Assembly: GCF_902493135.1 (NCBI RefSeq)
Contig: NZ_CABUOD010000013.1
Span: 1-64,000, forward strand
Direction: 5' to 3'
Length of the DNA stretch: 64,000 bases
Origin: an uncultured Parabacteroides sp.
GTDB taxonomy: Bacteria; Bacteroidota; Bacteroidia; Bacteroidales; Tannerellaceae
Positions 33,592 through 43,700 of the stretch are shown here, one piece after another; the stretch's first letter is position 1; the number at the start of each line of letters is the position of its first letter. The notes beneath the pieces were generated by a model, which was not told where the DNA came from, searched no databases, and saw only the letters and a program-made list of their open reading frames with translations. A program made the translations under genes and the position numbers.

Positions 33592-34497
33592 TTATCGATT
33601 ATGCTTCATCTCCTTATTCTCGCAATTATAAAACCCCTCTATATAGATATTCAAGTCTTTGTCTATCTCGATAACGGCAAAGCTGTTATTTTCGGGAAGG
33701 CTACCTTCGATCATTCCTTTCATCGTAAAATAGTGGATTCCTGCCCGGAAACTATAATTACCGGCATGATGGTGCCCTTGGATAACGGCTACGACCTTGC
33801 CGCTTTGCTCAAGTATCGAAACGATCTCTTCTGCATTGCCGATACAAAGTTCCTTGTCGATCCCGGAGAAAGTATCCAACAATTCGTGGATAAAGATCAC
33901 GACCGGCAAATCGTCTTTCATCAGTTCCTGCCGGAGCCATTCCTTCTGAGCAGTTGGAATAAACGCTTTGGTCCAATCGAAAGCGCCGGAATCATAATCG
34001 GAACCATCCTCGTTGCAATTACCGTCCAGCACGATAAACTTAATTCGGTTCCGTACGAAGGAATAATAAGGCTTTCCTTTCGCATCCCCGTAATTGATCG
34101 TATGAGCAAGAAATTCAGATTTCGAGATGCTATCCATATCGTGATTACCCAACACATGGTAGACCGGGCCGTCGAAAGTCCGGAACTTTGCTTCTATCTC
34201 ATCCAAAAACGATAAAGTCTGTCCTCTTTCAGGGGTATCTCCCATATCTTTCAAGTCTCCAAGCTCAATCATGAAATCTAATTTCCGCTTATTAAAAACG
34301 TCTATCGCTTCCGATAATTTTATGATGGACTGTTCATAATAGCGGGTTCCGTGTACGTTCCGATGAGCAAAATGGATATCCGTCACCAAGCCGAAACGCA
34401 GGTTCTTTTGCCGGTTTAGACCGACGGCAAAGGAATCCGAACAGGACAAAAGCAACACCCCGGCGCATGATTTCTTAAAAAATAATCGTCTATTCAT
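33592..34497 (-). CDS. Exported calcineurin-type metallophosphoesterase
   Basis: 301 residues. The N terminus MNRRLFFKKSCAGVLLLSC looks like a Tat or lipoprotein signal with twin Arg and a Cys. The metal-site motifs are in order: DIHF (about 40), GDLKD (about 81), GNHD (about 119) and GHHHAG (about 248). The exact phosphodiester or nucleotide substrate is unknown. It is the first gene of the PUL 1 transcript, 5 bp before the sigma gene, and divergent from another phosphodiesterase-like gene, suggesting shared phosphate chemistry on the imported glycan or lipid. Confidence 0.85.
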   Translation of the reverse strand: MNRRLFFKKSCAGVLLLSCSDSFAVGLNRQKNLRFGLVTDIHFAHRNVHGTRYYEQSIIKLSEAIDVFNKRKLDFMIELGDLKDMGDTPERGQTLSFLDEIEAKFRTFDGPVYHVLGNHDMDSISKSEFLAHTINYGDAKGKPYYSFVRNRIKFIVLDGNCNEDGSDYDSGAFDWTKAFIPTAQKEWLRQELMKDDLPVVIFIHELLDTFSGIDKELCIGNAEEIVSILEQSGKVVAVIQGHHHAGNYSFRAGIHYFTMKGMIEGSLPENNSFAVIEIDKDLNIYIEGFYNCENKEMKHNR

Positions 34498-34559
34498 GGT
34501 TTATCAGATTGATCACGGCAAATGTAAACAATATTCCCGGAGAATTGGATAAAACTGAT

Positions 34560-34567
34560 TACCTTTG
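34560..34567 (+). promoter_or_regulatory. -7 promoter box of the PI-PLC/GDPD-like gene
   Basis: TACCTTTG, 25 bp before the ATG at 34593. Frames extending upstream to 34509 are ruled out by its position. Confidence 0.55.
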
Positions 34568-34592
34568 CCATATCAAAATACGAATCTGCCAT

Positions 34593-35375
34593 ATGAAACT
34601 AAAAGTAATTATCTTGCTGATCAGTCTGTTATCCGGCTCGCTCGAAGCCCAGACAATTCATTACAATGCTTTCTCGCACAACGATTATGAACGGCCCCGC
34701 CCGCTATTCGATGCCCTTTCCTTCCAATTCAATTGTGTGGAAGCGGATTTATGGCTAATCGACGGCGAACTGTATGTCTCCCACGATTCGGTCGCTCCCA
34801 ACCCCGATATCACATTCGAGAAACTATACCTCCTGCCCTTGGTCGAACGGATCACGAACAACGGCGGCAAAGTATATCCGGACAGCGACCGCCCGTTTTA
34901 CCTGATGGTCGATTGCAAGACAGACGGCGAAGCGATGTATCCCGTCCTGAAAAGGAAGTTAGCGCCGTACGAATCTCTTTTCTGCCATGAGAAAGACGGC
35001 AAACTTCAAGAAAGCGCCATGTTGTTCTATCTGTCGGGCCGAAGTCCCCGCAAGGCTATTGCCGCCGAGAACAACCGTTTTATCTTCCTGGACGGCACGA
35101 TAGAAGATTTGGGAAAAGGCATTCCGTCTACCCAAATGCCCGTCATCAGCGATAATTATTCCCAATACATCGGTTGGAAAGGCCAAGGAGAGATACCTGC
35201 CGAAAAGCTCGAAAAGATGCGCGAATATATCCGGCAGAGCCATGCGGAAGGCAAACTGTTCCGCTGGTGGGGTGCGCCGGACACGCCCCAGTTCAAGAAA
35301 TTCTTTATCCAGGAAAAAGTGGATTTGATCGGGGCGGACGATTTGAAGGCGTTGAGTCTGATTTTTATAGAATAA
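34593..35375 (+). CDS. Exported phosphodiesterase-like protein (PI-PLC/GDPD TIM barrel, AIM6-like)
   Basis: 260 residues from the ATG at 34593. Signal peptide about 1-19 (SLLSGSLEAQ). The mature start HYNAFSHNDYERPRPLFDAL and VEADLWLIDGELYVSHD match the catalytic His/Glu/Asp layout of glycerophosphodiesterase and PI-PLC barrels: His in SHNDY, then Glu-x-Asp in VEADL, then His in VSHD. KLFRWWGAPDTPQ near the C terminus is typical of the AIM6-like branch. Likely periplasmic. Substrate unproved. Confidence 0.75.
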   Translation: MKLKVIILLISLLSGSLEAQTIHYNAFSHNDYERPRPLFDALSFQFNCVEADLWLIDGELYVSHDSVAPNPDITFEKLYLLPLVERITNNGGKVYPDSDRPFYLMVDCKTDGEAMYPVLKRKLAPYESLFCHEKDGKLQESAMLFYLSGRSPRKAIAAENNRFIFLDGTIEDLGKGIPSTQMPVISDNYSQYIGWKGQGEIPAEKLEKMREYIRQSHAEGKLFRWWGAPDTPQFKKFFIQEKVDLIGADDLKALSLIFIE

Positions 35376-35409
35376 CGATGTTTACCAGCCGGCATACATA
35401 AACAAAACA

Positions 35410-35417
35410 TATATTTG
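35410..35417 (+). promoter_or_regulatory. -7 promoter box of the small membrane protein gene
   Basis: TATATTTG, 22 bp before the ATG at 35440. Confidence 0.55.
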
Positions 35418-35439
35418 TATTGCTTAAAAACTTTAAATC

Positions 35440-35958
35440 ATGGCAAACATCAAATTAAAGGACGGACAAACAGGGAAACAGATAATAATTTTGATCTTCG
35501 GATTCTTATTGTTATCAATCTGTATATACGGACAAGAAAAGCCCATATATACTGTAGCTTCGCATTCCCTCCCTGAAAGTAGGACTACAACGTCTTCCGG
35601 CAATATAGCGTACCCGATTCCATTTTCTTACAAGCTGACGCCCGAATGGAAAAAGCATAAAATATGTCAAGCGTGTGGATGGACGGCATTTGGCGTCGGG
35701 AGTGTCATGGTGATCAGTGGTTTTATGGGATATGTCATAGATAATATGGATGGTCCAACCCTTCGGTATCGCTTTATGGTATTGGGATTTGCGGGCGTCG
35801 CCGTAACCGCCGCCAGCGTTCCGCTTTTCGTCTTTTCAATCAAGAACAAAAAGAAAGCCCGTTCGCTCACCCTGGGAAGCAATATGCTGGCAAGCCCCTT
35901 ACGAAACGGTTCGGGGATGGCCTATACGACGGGGATGTCGGTCGGGATCCGTTTTTAG
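35440..35958 (+). CDS. Small membrane protein of unknown function
   Basis: 172 residues with an N-terminal hydrophobic segment (about 12-30, ending SICIYGQ, possibly a cleaved signal) and a central pair of membrane helices (about 78-98 and 107-130) separated by a short charged loop. The C terminus KKKARSLTLGSNM...GMSVGIRF is basic and closes with an aromatic residue. No family was recognised. It has its own promoter and a strong double terminator. Confidence 0.65.
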   Translation: MANIKLKDGQTGKQIIILIFGFLLLSICIYGQEKPIYTVASHSLPESRTTTSSGNIAYPIPFSYKLTPEWKKHKICQACGWTAFGVGSVMVISGFMGYVIDNMDGPTLRYRFMVLGFAGVAVTAASVPLFVFSIKNKKKARSLTLGSNMLASPLRNGSGMAYTTGMSVGIRF

Positions 35959-36014
35959 CGTCATAGGCGCGTGACGTGACAATATGATAATAGGGAATGT
36001 CTGTTTTCATGCCT

Positions 36015-36083
36015 GCTCCCCTTGGGGAGCTTTTACGAAGGCGAGGCCGTACCTCAATCCGATGCGGCCTCGCCTTGTTTTTT
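36015..36083 (+). terminator. Tandem terminators after the small membrane protein
   Basis: First hairpin GCTCCCC-TT-GGGGAGC (36015-36030) followed by TTTT. Second hairpin AAGGCGAGGCCG (36038-36049) with CGGCCTCGCCTT (36065-36076), followed by a seven-base T-run. They insulate the convergent GH2 gene. Confidence 0.85.
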
Positions 36084-36110
36084 TGCACTCTCCCTGTTAA
36101 CGGAACGAGG

Positions 36111-38963
36111 CTACTTATAAGACGAAATATTGAACAGTTTCTTCATTTCGCCCGCTTTCACCTTAGCCGTAAACAGGTCTTGCAAATCCTTTGCGGATAA
36201 AGAGTAAGAGGGTGCGAAGGCTGGCGTTTCCATGTATTCCAGCAGGCTACGGTAGAATTGCCGGGCTTCCGGTTTGTCTTGTACGGCTTTCAGGTCGGAC
36301 ATGCAAACCAAGAGGTTACCCTTCCCGACCTTGAACTCGAACAACAAGCCTAATTTATGGTTGCGTTCGACATTGTCGATCACCTGCACGATCGGCCGGT
36401 AATCGTCCGACAGACGATCCAAGATCAGAGGATAACTCTCCTTGACGATCGGGAACCATTGCCAATTGGTATGGAACTCGGTCGGGAAATCAGCCAATGC
36501 CGGATGGGCAGGATCGGTCAGAATCCCTAATGTGCCCGGAGAGACAGGGCGTCCTAAGTTCTCACAAATGGAACGGAACATGCGGTAATTCCAATAATCC
36601 GTCTGGAACAGCCCGCCTACCGTTTGGTCCTTATGTTTGTCTTTCGGGGGGAACCAAAGGACTTTGCCGCCTTCCGTCAGGTAGTTCAGATGAGCGTCCA
36701 GATCATCCGTCACACAAATATCGCCGGCAGGTTTCACCTCCTTACCAGCCGGATAAATCCATAGGGGATACTCATTCCGATAAGGCGTGCCGTCTATCGA
36801 CAAGGCAAGCGTGAGCTTTTCCGCCTTTCGGACAGAAGCGATCGAGGGCTTCAAAGTACCCGCCTTGGCCAACTCTCCCTGTTTAACCTGCAAAGGCAAA
36901 ACTCCCTTGTCCAAGACCTGTTGTTTGCTGTCGGTCAATGTCCAGGACAATTGTTTGCCCTTCAAATCAGCCTCGGAATAATTGGCAATCTCCACCTCTC
37001 CGGTGGGTGCCTCATCGTTTGTCCAACAAAACTTCTCGATGCAGAACAGAGGGACAACTTCCGAACAGAACTGCCGCCATTCCTCCGGCGCGATCAACCC
37101 TTTGCTTTCCATGAAAGCATCCAAGATGCCGACATAGGCCGATCCCTGCCCCGGATAATCCTGCAAATCGAGCAACTGGAAACCGCCCCATTCCGGTGTA
37201 CGCAGGTTCATCTCGATATCCGCCCGGTACAACAGAGCCGACCACTTGCCGGAAGCCATCATAAAGTCGTGCGCCTGTCCGATCATGCCGGCCTCTTCCA
37301 GGCGTTTCCTAAAGATTTCGAAATTGCGGGGCTTCAACACACCCGTATATTTCTTGATCTCTTCATAATCCGGATATACCTGGAACTGTCCCGTCTCATG
37401 GCTGATAATCGGAATATCGCACAAATCATTGGCAGATGAGAAATTCATCTCCGAATTCGGGTACGTATGATTCAGATACCCGCCGTCATACGCATCGGCA
37501 AACGAGAAGGAGGCGCGGGCATGCGTGTTGAACTGCTTCTCGTCTTCACGCCCGACACGGCAAGTCGTGAAATAATCCTCATCCGCCTGTTTGCCCTTAA
37601 AACCTAAATAATTATTCGAACCGGAAGCATAGAGATGGCGGTCGTCTTCTTTTTTGAAGGTCCGGATCAGCATGGCAAGCCCCTCTTCGCCGGACATCTC
37701 GTTGCCTAACCCGAACATGACGAAAGAAGCATGGTTGCTATATGCCCGATGCAGGTTCCGCCCTTCTTTCAACAGATAATCGCATAATTCCCGGTCGTTG
37801 ATATCGATGTTTCCCCAGACGGGAAGTTCCGGTTGCAGGTAGATGCCTTCGATATCGGCCGCCTCGAAACAAGCTTCCGGAGGACACCAGGAATGGAAAC
37901 GGTAATGGTTGATGCCGTATTGTTTCGCCACCTGGAAATAGTGCCGCCAAGTCTCTACATCCATTGCGGTATGGGCAATCAAGGGGAAGACACAGGCATC
38001 ATGTTTCCCGCGCAGGAACGTAGTCTTGCCATTTATGGTAAACTGGCGTCCTTTTGTCTTGAAATCGCGCAAGCCGAAAGTCGCCTGTTGGGTATCGACG
38101 GATCGATCTGTTTTCAACGAAACAGAGAGACGGTATAGGACGGGTGCAAATTCGCTCCATAACAACGCCTCATCACCCAGGGCAAGCTCGAACTCCTGTT
38201 CCGGTTTCGTCCCGTCCACTTCAATCGTCCGTACCGGTGTTTTATGTTGTTTATCCGTATTCCAGGCTTCGGCATAGAAGGAGAGTGTCCCTTTTCCCGC
38301 CCCTTTATCCGGGTTACGGAGGGTGACTCTAGCGGTCACCGACTTTTTCGCGACATCCGGATAAAGCTGGATGTCATCGATCCCGCAAAGAGGGGCGCTT
38401 TCCAGATAAAAATCACCGATGATCCCGTTCCAGTTTGTCTGCGTGGAAGCGGAATAGGCATGTGAAGAACCGTAGACCTTTTCCGGAACCGCCTCTTTCC
38501 CGTTATCGACTAAAATGGCAAGGGTATGGGTTCCGGGAGAGAGGTAGGCGGACAGGTCATATTGTTGGGCGGTAGAGATATCGCTATTCGACCCGGCCTC
38601 TTTTCCGTCGACCCAGATCGTCGTGGGTTTCGTGCGTTCCATCACCAGGCGGACGGCTGTTCCGCCCCACTCTTCCGGTATCTCGACCTGTTTTGTGTAC
38701 AACGCTTTCCCTTCAAACAGATATTCCCTGGAAAGGGCTGTAGTCAGTGTCATATCGGTATTGTAAGTTCCTTTTTTTCCTATATCGGTAGTGCCGGGCA
38801 GGAAAAGAGAGTCGGTGCCGGTTGTCTCCAGTTGCAATCCCCAATTCCCCTCTAAGGAAAGGCGACTCCGGGTATCGCGAGGCATTTGTTGGGTACAGGC
38901 GGAAAAAAATCCGGCGGTTAACAACAAGGCAACAAGTGTAATCGAATTTTTCATCTTCTTCAA
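36111..38963 (-). CDS. Glycoside hydrolase family 2 enzyme, exported lipoprotein
   Basis: 950 residues; start MKKMKN or the Met three codons later. Lipoprotein signal with Cys in GFFSACTQQ. GH2 architecture: jelly-roll sugar-binding domain (about 30-190), immunoglobulin-like domain (about 195-300), TIM barrel (about 305-600) with NHYRFHSWCPPEACF, acid/base in FGLGNEMSGEE and probable nucleophile Glu in ISHETGQF. A C-terminal extension of about 300 residues is unusual for a plain beta-galactosidase. Beta-galactosidase is the commonest activity, but GH2 also includes mannosidases and glucuronidases. Last gene of PUL 2. Confidence 0.85.
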   Translation of the reverse strand: MKKMKNSITLVALLLTAGFFSACTQQMPRDTRSRLSLEGNWGLQLETTGTDSLFLPGTTDIGKKGTYNTDMTLTTALSREYLFEGKALYTKQVEIPEEWGGTAVRLVMERTKPTTIWVDGKEAGSNSDISTAQQYDLSAYLSPGTHTLAILVDNGKEAVPEKVYGSSHAYSASTQTNWNGIIGDFYLESAPLCGIDDIQLYPDVAKKSVTARVTLRNPDKGAGKGTLSFYAEAWNTDKQHKTPVRTIEVDGTKPEQEFELALGDEALLWSEFAPVLYRLSVSLKTDRSVDTQQATFGLRDFKTKGRQFTINGKTTFLRGKHDACVFPLIAHTAMDVETWRHYFQVAKQYGINHYRFHSWCPPEACFEAADIEGIYLQPELPVWGNIDINDRELCDYLLKEGRNLHRAYSNHASFVMFGLGNEMSGEEGLAMLIRTFKKEDDRHLYASGSNNYLGFKGKQADEDYFTTCRVGREDEKQFNTHARASFSFADAYDGGYLNHTYPNSEMNFSSANDLCDIPIISHETGQFQVYPDYEEIKKYTGVLKPRNFEIFRKRLEEAGMIGQAHDFMMASGKWSALLYRADIEMNLRTPEWGGFQLLDLQDYPGQGSAYVGILDAFMESKGLIAPEEWRQFCSEVVPLFCIEKFCWTNDEAPTGEVEIANYSEADLKGKQLSWTLTDSKQQVLDKGVLPLQVKQGELAKAGTLKPSIASVRKAEKLTLALSIDGTPYRNEYPLWIYPAGKEVKPAGDICVTDDLDAHLNYLTEGGKVLWFPPKDKHKDQTVGGLFQTDYWNYRMFRSICENLGRPVSPGTLGILTDPAHPALADFPTEFHTNWQWFPIVKESYPLILDRLSDDYRPIVQVIDNVERNHKLGLLFEFKVGKGNLLVCMSDLKAVQDKPEARQFYRSLLEYMETPAFAPSYSLSAKDLQDLFTAKVKAGEMKKLFNISSYK

Positions 38964-38994
38964 GTTTATATTTACGTGCTTGTGGCGAAATTAC

Positions 38995-39043
38995 AAAAAA
39001 AAGCGCATCAGAGTATCCTCGGATAGTCCTGACGCGCTTTTTC
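38995..39043 (-). terminator. Terminator between SusD and GH2 in PUL 2
   Basis: AAAGCGCATCAG (39000-39011) pairs with CTGACGCGCTTT (39029-39040), with one G-T pair on the minus-strand RNA, followed on the minus strand by eight T's. It should reduce read-through from the SusC/SusD genes into GH2. Confidence 0.8.
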
Positions 39044-39064
39044 CTTATAATTCAGAACCGGTTA

Positions 39065-40732
39065 TTATTTCCAGCCTTCGTTCTGGGTGATACGGCCTGG
39101 GTTCAAGTCGATCTCAGCCTGCGGGATCGGCCACCAGAAATCTTTTACGGTATAGGCCTCTCTCTCTGCCGGGATCAGAACGGTAGGTTTAGGCGTCCCG
39201 CTTGAGAAGTCGCGATATTCGATGCCTTCGATCGGCTTGTTCATCACATCCAGCAAGATGTTCCAGCGACGGATATCGGCAAAACGAAGGCCTTCCTGCG
39301 CCAGTTCCACCCGCCTTTCGTTGCGGACCAGGTCACGGAGGCTGCCGTTATAACGTTCGGCAACCATCTTGTCGATATCGTTCGTATTGCCAGCACGGTC
39401 ACGGATCACTTTTATCAGGGACTTGGCCTCGTCCGTACTTCCTCCGGTTTCCACCAACGCTTCGGCTCTCAACAGGTAAGCTTCCGCATAGCGGAAAATG
39501 ATAAACGAGTTGTAGGTCGTCCAGGTTTCAGGTTCCTGGCAATATTTCTTCCAGGACAAGCCGGTAGGCGTCTTGTTCCATTCGCCGCCACCGCCTTCCG
39601 ACAAGACATCGCCTACGCTGACTTCCTTGTCCTGCAAAGTCCCGTAATCCTTATTGGGGTCGAAATAGGCTTTGCCATCCTTTTCAACCACATTGTTCGG
39701 AATCGTATTGAAATATTTGCCGCGCATTTCCATGCCCGGAGCGTAGATGGTCTGGTAAAAACGGGCGTCCTTATTCAGATAGGGCATGGCCTCGTTCCTC
39801 TCGCCCACATATTCGAATGCATCCGCCAAAGCCTTCACCGGAGTGGTCACGCAATATCCGCCGATAGACTGGTTATACCAATTCCCCCAACTGTTCGTCG
39901 CATCCAACGAGTAGCGTCTGACGAGGATCACCTCGTCCAGGTCTTCACAACCAGTCATGAACAACTTGTCAAAATCGGCCAGTTGCGGAGCGGATGCAAC
40001 CAGATGGGCCGTTTCGTCCAACGTGATCTGGAAATAAGACTTATCATTCAGGTAACCGGCGGCATAAGCGGCGGCACGTGCACGAAGCAAGCGGGCGGCC
40101 GGTTTCCCGATCTTCGACTTATTGCTGGGCTTGTCCGGCAGTCCGGCAATTGCCTTGTCCAGATCATCCAGGATAAAATCGAACACTTCTTTCGGGTCCT
40201 GTACTTGCTTAACGTTTTCACTCTCCGCTACCGTAGCCGGATTTTCCGTATAAAACATGATATGTCCGAAGATGGAAACCAAATCCAGGTAGAAATAAGC
40301 ACGCAAGGTACGAGCTTCACCCAAAACCTGGTTCCGGTTAGCATCGCTTTCCCCGCCCGGCCACTGGTACTTATCGATGTTGTTGATCACGTTATTCGCA
40401 CGCTGGACGGAAACATATCCTTTATCCCATTTGTCGGCCGGGAAAGAGGAAGCCGTACTTCCGATGCCTCGTCCCAAATCATATCCCCTGTTCCAACTAT
40501 GCGTAACCAAGCCATTATCCGTCACGCCATCCATCCATAAATCATAGCTTTCGACATTCAGCCTCTCATACAAGGCGGTCAACGCCTTTTCATAGTCTTC
40601 TGCCGATTTGAAATAACCGTCTGCCGTAATGATACCTTCCGGCTCCAGATCGATATTGCTGTTACAACCGCCTGCCATACAAAGGGTAAAAGCCAATGCC
40701 CCATATAGCAACGATTTCTTATATATTTTCAT
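39065..40732 (-). CDS. SusD/RagB-family glycan-binding lipoprotein (PUL 2)
   Basis: 555 residues with lipoprotein signal (ALAFTLCMAGGC). N-terminal helical SusD-like domain with YGALAFTL and ALTALYERLNVESYD, and C-terminal RagB/SusD domain with LLRAEALVETGGSTDEAK, ending WWPIPQAEIDLNPG. It follows SusC by 23 bp and forms its extracellular lid. It binds an unknown oligosaccharide; the genes around it suggest beta-galactoside-containing chains. Confidence 0.92.
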   Translation of the reverse strand: MKIYKKSLLYGALAFTLCMAGGCNSNIDLEPEGIITADGYFKSAEDYEKALTALYERLNVESYDLWMDGVTDNGLVTHSWNRGYDLGRGIGSTASSFPADKWDKGYVSVQRANNVINNIDKYQWPGGESDANRNQVLGEARTLRAYFYLDLVSIFGHIMFYTENPATVAESENVKQVQDPKEVFDFILDDLDKAIAGLPDKPSNKSKIGKPAARLLRARAAAYAAGYLNDKSYFQITLDETAHLVASAPQLADFDKLFMTGCEDLDEVILVRRYSLDATNSWGNWYNQSIGGYCVTTPVKALADAFEYVGERNEAMPYLNKDARFYQTIYAPGMEMRGKYFNTIPNNVVEKDGKAYFDPNKDYGTLQDKEVSVGDVLSEGGGGEWNKTPTGLSWKKYCQEPETWTTYNSFIIFRYAEAYLLRAEALVETGGSTDEAKSLIKVIRDRAGNTNDIDKMVAERYNGSLRDLVRNERRVELAQEGLRFADIRRWNILLDVMNKPIEGIEYRDFSSGTPKPTVLIPAEREAYTVKDFWWPIPQAEIDLNPGRITQNEGWK

Positions 40733-40755
40733 AATGCTCTATTTATAAGTTTAGA

Positions 40756-43700
40756 TTAAAAGATAATGTTCACACCGAAATTCACGATTCTCAACGGAGG
40801 GAAATCATTGATCCGATCACTCTTCCCTTCCGGGTCCAGACCTTGATACAAGCTACTGAATGTAAGCAGGTTCGAACCTGAGACATACAATCTCAGCTTC
40901 GTGATTCTCAGTTTGTCCGTGATGCCCTTCGAGAAGGTATAACCCAACTGGGCATTCTTCAGACGAAGATAGTTTGTCTTTTTCAGGAAGAAAGAGTTGT
41001 AAGTAGAGGCGTTCCGGTTATTGGCCGCTTCCAAACGGGGCATTTCGGCATTTCCATTCTGGTTCTCTTCCGTCCATCTGTCGCGGAAATGGACGCCGGT
41101 GAAGGCCTCATAGCTCGGTCCTTCGATCCATTCGCCGTACATCATACGGTTCGCGCCGCTCGATCCCTGGAACAACAGACTCAGATCGAACCCTTTATAT
41201 TCGCCGCTGATATTCCATCCATACGTGAACTTCGGGATGTTGGAAGTAAAGATCTGACGGTCGTCCGGATCGATCGTCCCGTCGTTATTCGTATCGACCA
41301 GTTTCACATCGCCGGCATGAAGATCGGACATACCGCGCGGGTCCGATTTATATTTGGCGCGGTATTCTTCCAACTCCTGTTCGTTCGCGATCAGACCGTC
41401 TGCCTGATAGATGTAGAAAGCGTTCAAAGGCGAACCGATCGTCTGGATATTATAACCGCTGATATTCTTGTCGTCGCCACCGCGGTCGACCCATTCGTTT
41501 TTGTTATAAGCCAGGTTGAAAGAGGTGTTGAACGTAAACTCTCCGAATGTTTTGCGAAAACCGACCATCGCTTCTATACCTGAGTTACGGACCACTCCGG
41601 CGTTTTGTTCGGGAGCATCCAGACCGATGAAATGAGGAATGCCCAATGCTAACAGAATATCTTTCGTATCTTTGGAGTACCAGTCCAGTTCACCATAAAT
41701 CGTGTTATTCAGGAAGCCGAAGTCCAAACCGATATTGGTCTGTTCCACCGTTTCCCACGTCACATCCGGATTGGCCATCTTCTTCTGGTAAACCGCAGAG
41801 ACGAGGCTGCCGTTCATAACTACATTCGAGGTGTTATACTGGGGCAGATACATGAAGGCATCGATACGTTCGTTACCGGTCTGTCCCCACGAGGCTCTCA
41901 GTTTCAGATTATCCACAAATCCTAAATTCTTCATGAACCCTTCTTCCGAAATACGCCATGCGGCAGAGAAAGACGGGAAAACACCCCACTTATGGCCTTT
42001 CGCAAAACGGGAAGAACCGTCGGTACGGATATTCGCTTCAAATAGATACTTATCCTTGAAACCGTAGTTTACACGTCCGAAGAAAGAATTGATGCCCCAC
42101 TTTGTCGGATATCCTTCCGCAAACTGGCTACCGGCCGAACCTAAAGAAACGTCCGGCAAAGCATCGGAGATCAAATCCTTACGCTGAGCCATCGAATAGT
42201 AGTTGCGGTACGAGATTTGTTCCATACCGTAGAGCAATGCCAGATCATGATCGTCGCCGAAACGCTTCTTGTAATTGGCCAGGAAACGAAGTGTCATCTG
42301 GTAGCTGTTGTTACGTGAATCTTTTACACTGTTCGGGTTATTGCGTTGTGTAACCAGTTCACCGGCTTCATTGTAGTATTTATAATTCTTATAATGGATC
42401 TTTCTTCTGTCCCAGGAACCGTTCAATGAGGCCATACCCGTAAACACCAAATCCTTGATCGGTTCGAAATCGGCTTTTACCTGTCCGTAAACAATATCCT
42501 TGTTATAACGGTCTTCCCCGACCACGTCCATATCCATAAGGGAAATCGCGTTCCGGTTTTGCTTGTCCAGCCGGTAATCACCATTTTCATATTTTACAGG
42601 AGAGGTGGGTTGCATACTCCATACTTCATATTGCACGCTTCCCAGAGATTCCGGCCACAAACGGTCGATGTGACGATAGGTCACGTCACTACTGACTTTT
42701 AGCATCTTTCCGATATTCAAGTCCGTATTGACACGATAGCTGTAACGCTGGTACTCCGTATTCTTAACCAACCCCGGCTGATCGAGATAATCAAACGAGA
42801 CCAGATAGCGTCCGACTTCGCTTCCTCCTGTCAGGTTCAATGTATGTTGCGTGATATAAGTGGGCTTATATACTTCGTTCCCCCAGTTCAAGTAAGAATG
42901 ATTATACGGATCATCGCCTCTTTCCGTTGCCAGGATATCATCCTCCGAATATTGGATCGAACCTCCCGAATTGACAAGCGCCTCGTTTACCATCGTCATA
43001 TACTCGCGTGCGGAAACCTGCTCAGCTTTTACCGCCCGGTCCTGGAAACCGATCGTACCGTCGTACGATAATTTTACTTTCCCCTCCTTGCCGCGTTTGG
43101 TCGTTACCAAGATTACACCGTGAGCAGCACGTGAACCGTAGATAGAAGCAGATGCGGCATCTTTCAAGACGGAGATATTCTCGATTTCGGAAGAAGGGAT
43201 CTGGCTGAGTGACATTTCGATACCATCCACCAATACCAGCGGTTTGGCATTGCCGGTCGTACCGACACCGCGCAAGTAGATTTCAGGATCGTCACTACCC
43301 GGAGCGCCGCCACGGTCGACGACCGTGATACCGGGGCTCAAACCCTGTAATGCCTTTGTGGCATTCACGACGGTCATCTTATTGATCTCGTCCCCTTCCA
43401 GTTTGGTAACGGCGCCGGTAGTCGTCACTTTACGCTGAACACCGTAACCGACCACAACGACCTCGCTCAATGCCTGGGTGTCTTCGACCAACCGGATAGC
43501 CAAGGTCGACTGGTTACCGACCTTTACTTCCTGTGTATTATAACCGATATATGAGATCTGTACGACCGCTCCCGGAGCGACTTCCAGCGTAAACTTGCCA
43601 TCGATATCAGTGATAATGCCGTTTGTAGTTCCTTTTTCAATCACGTTGGCTCCGATAATCGGTTCACCCAGATCGTCCGTGACCACCCCTGTGATTGTCT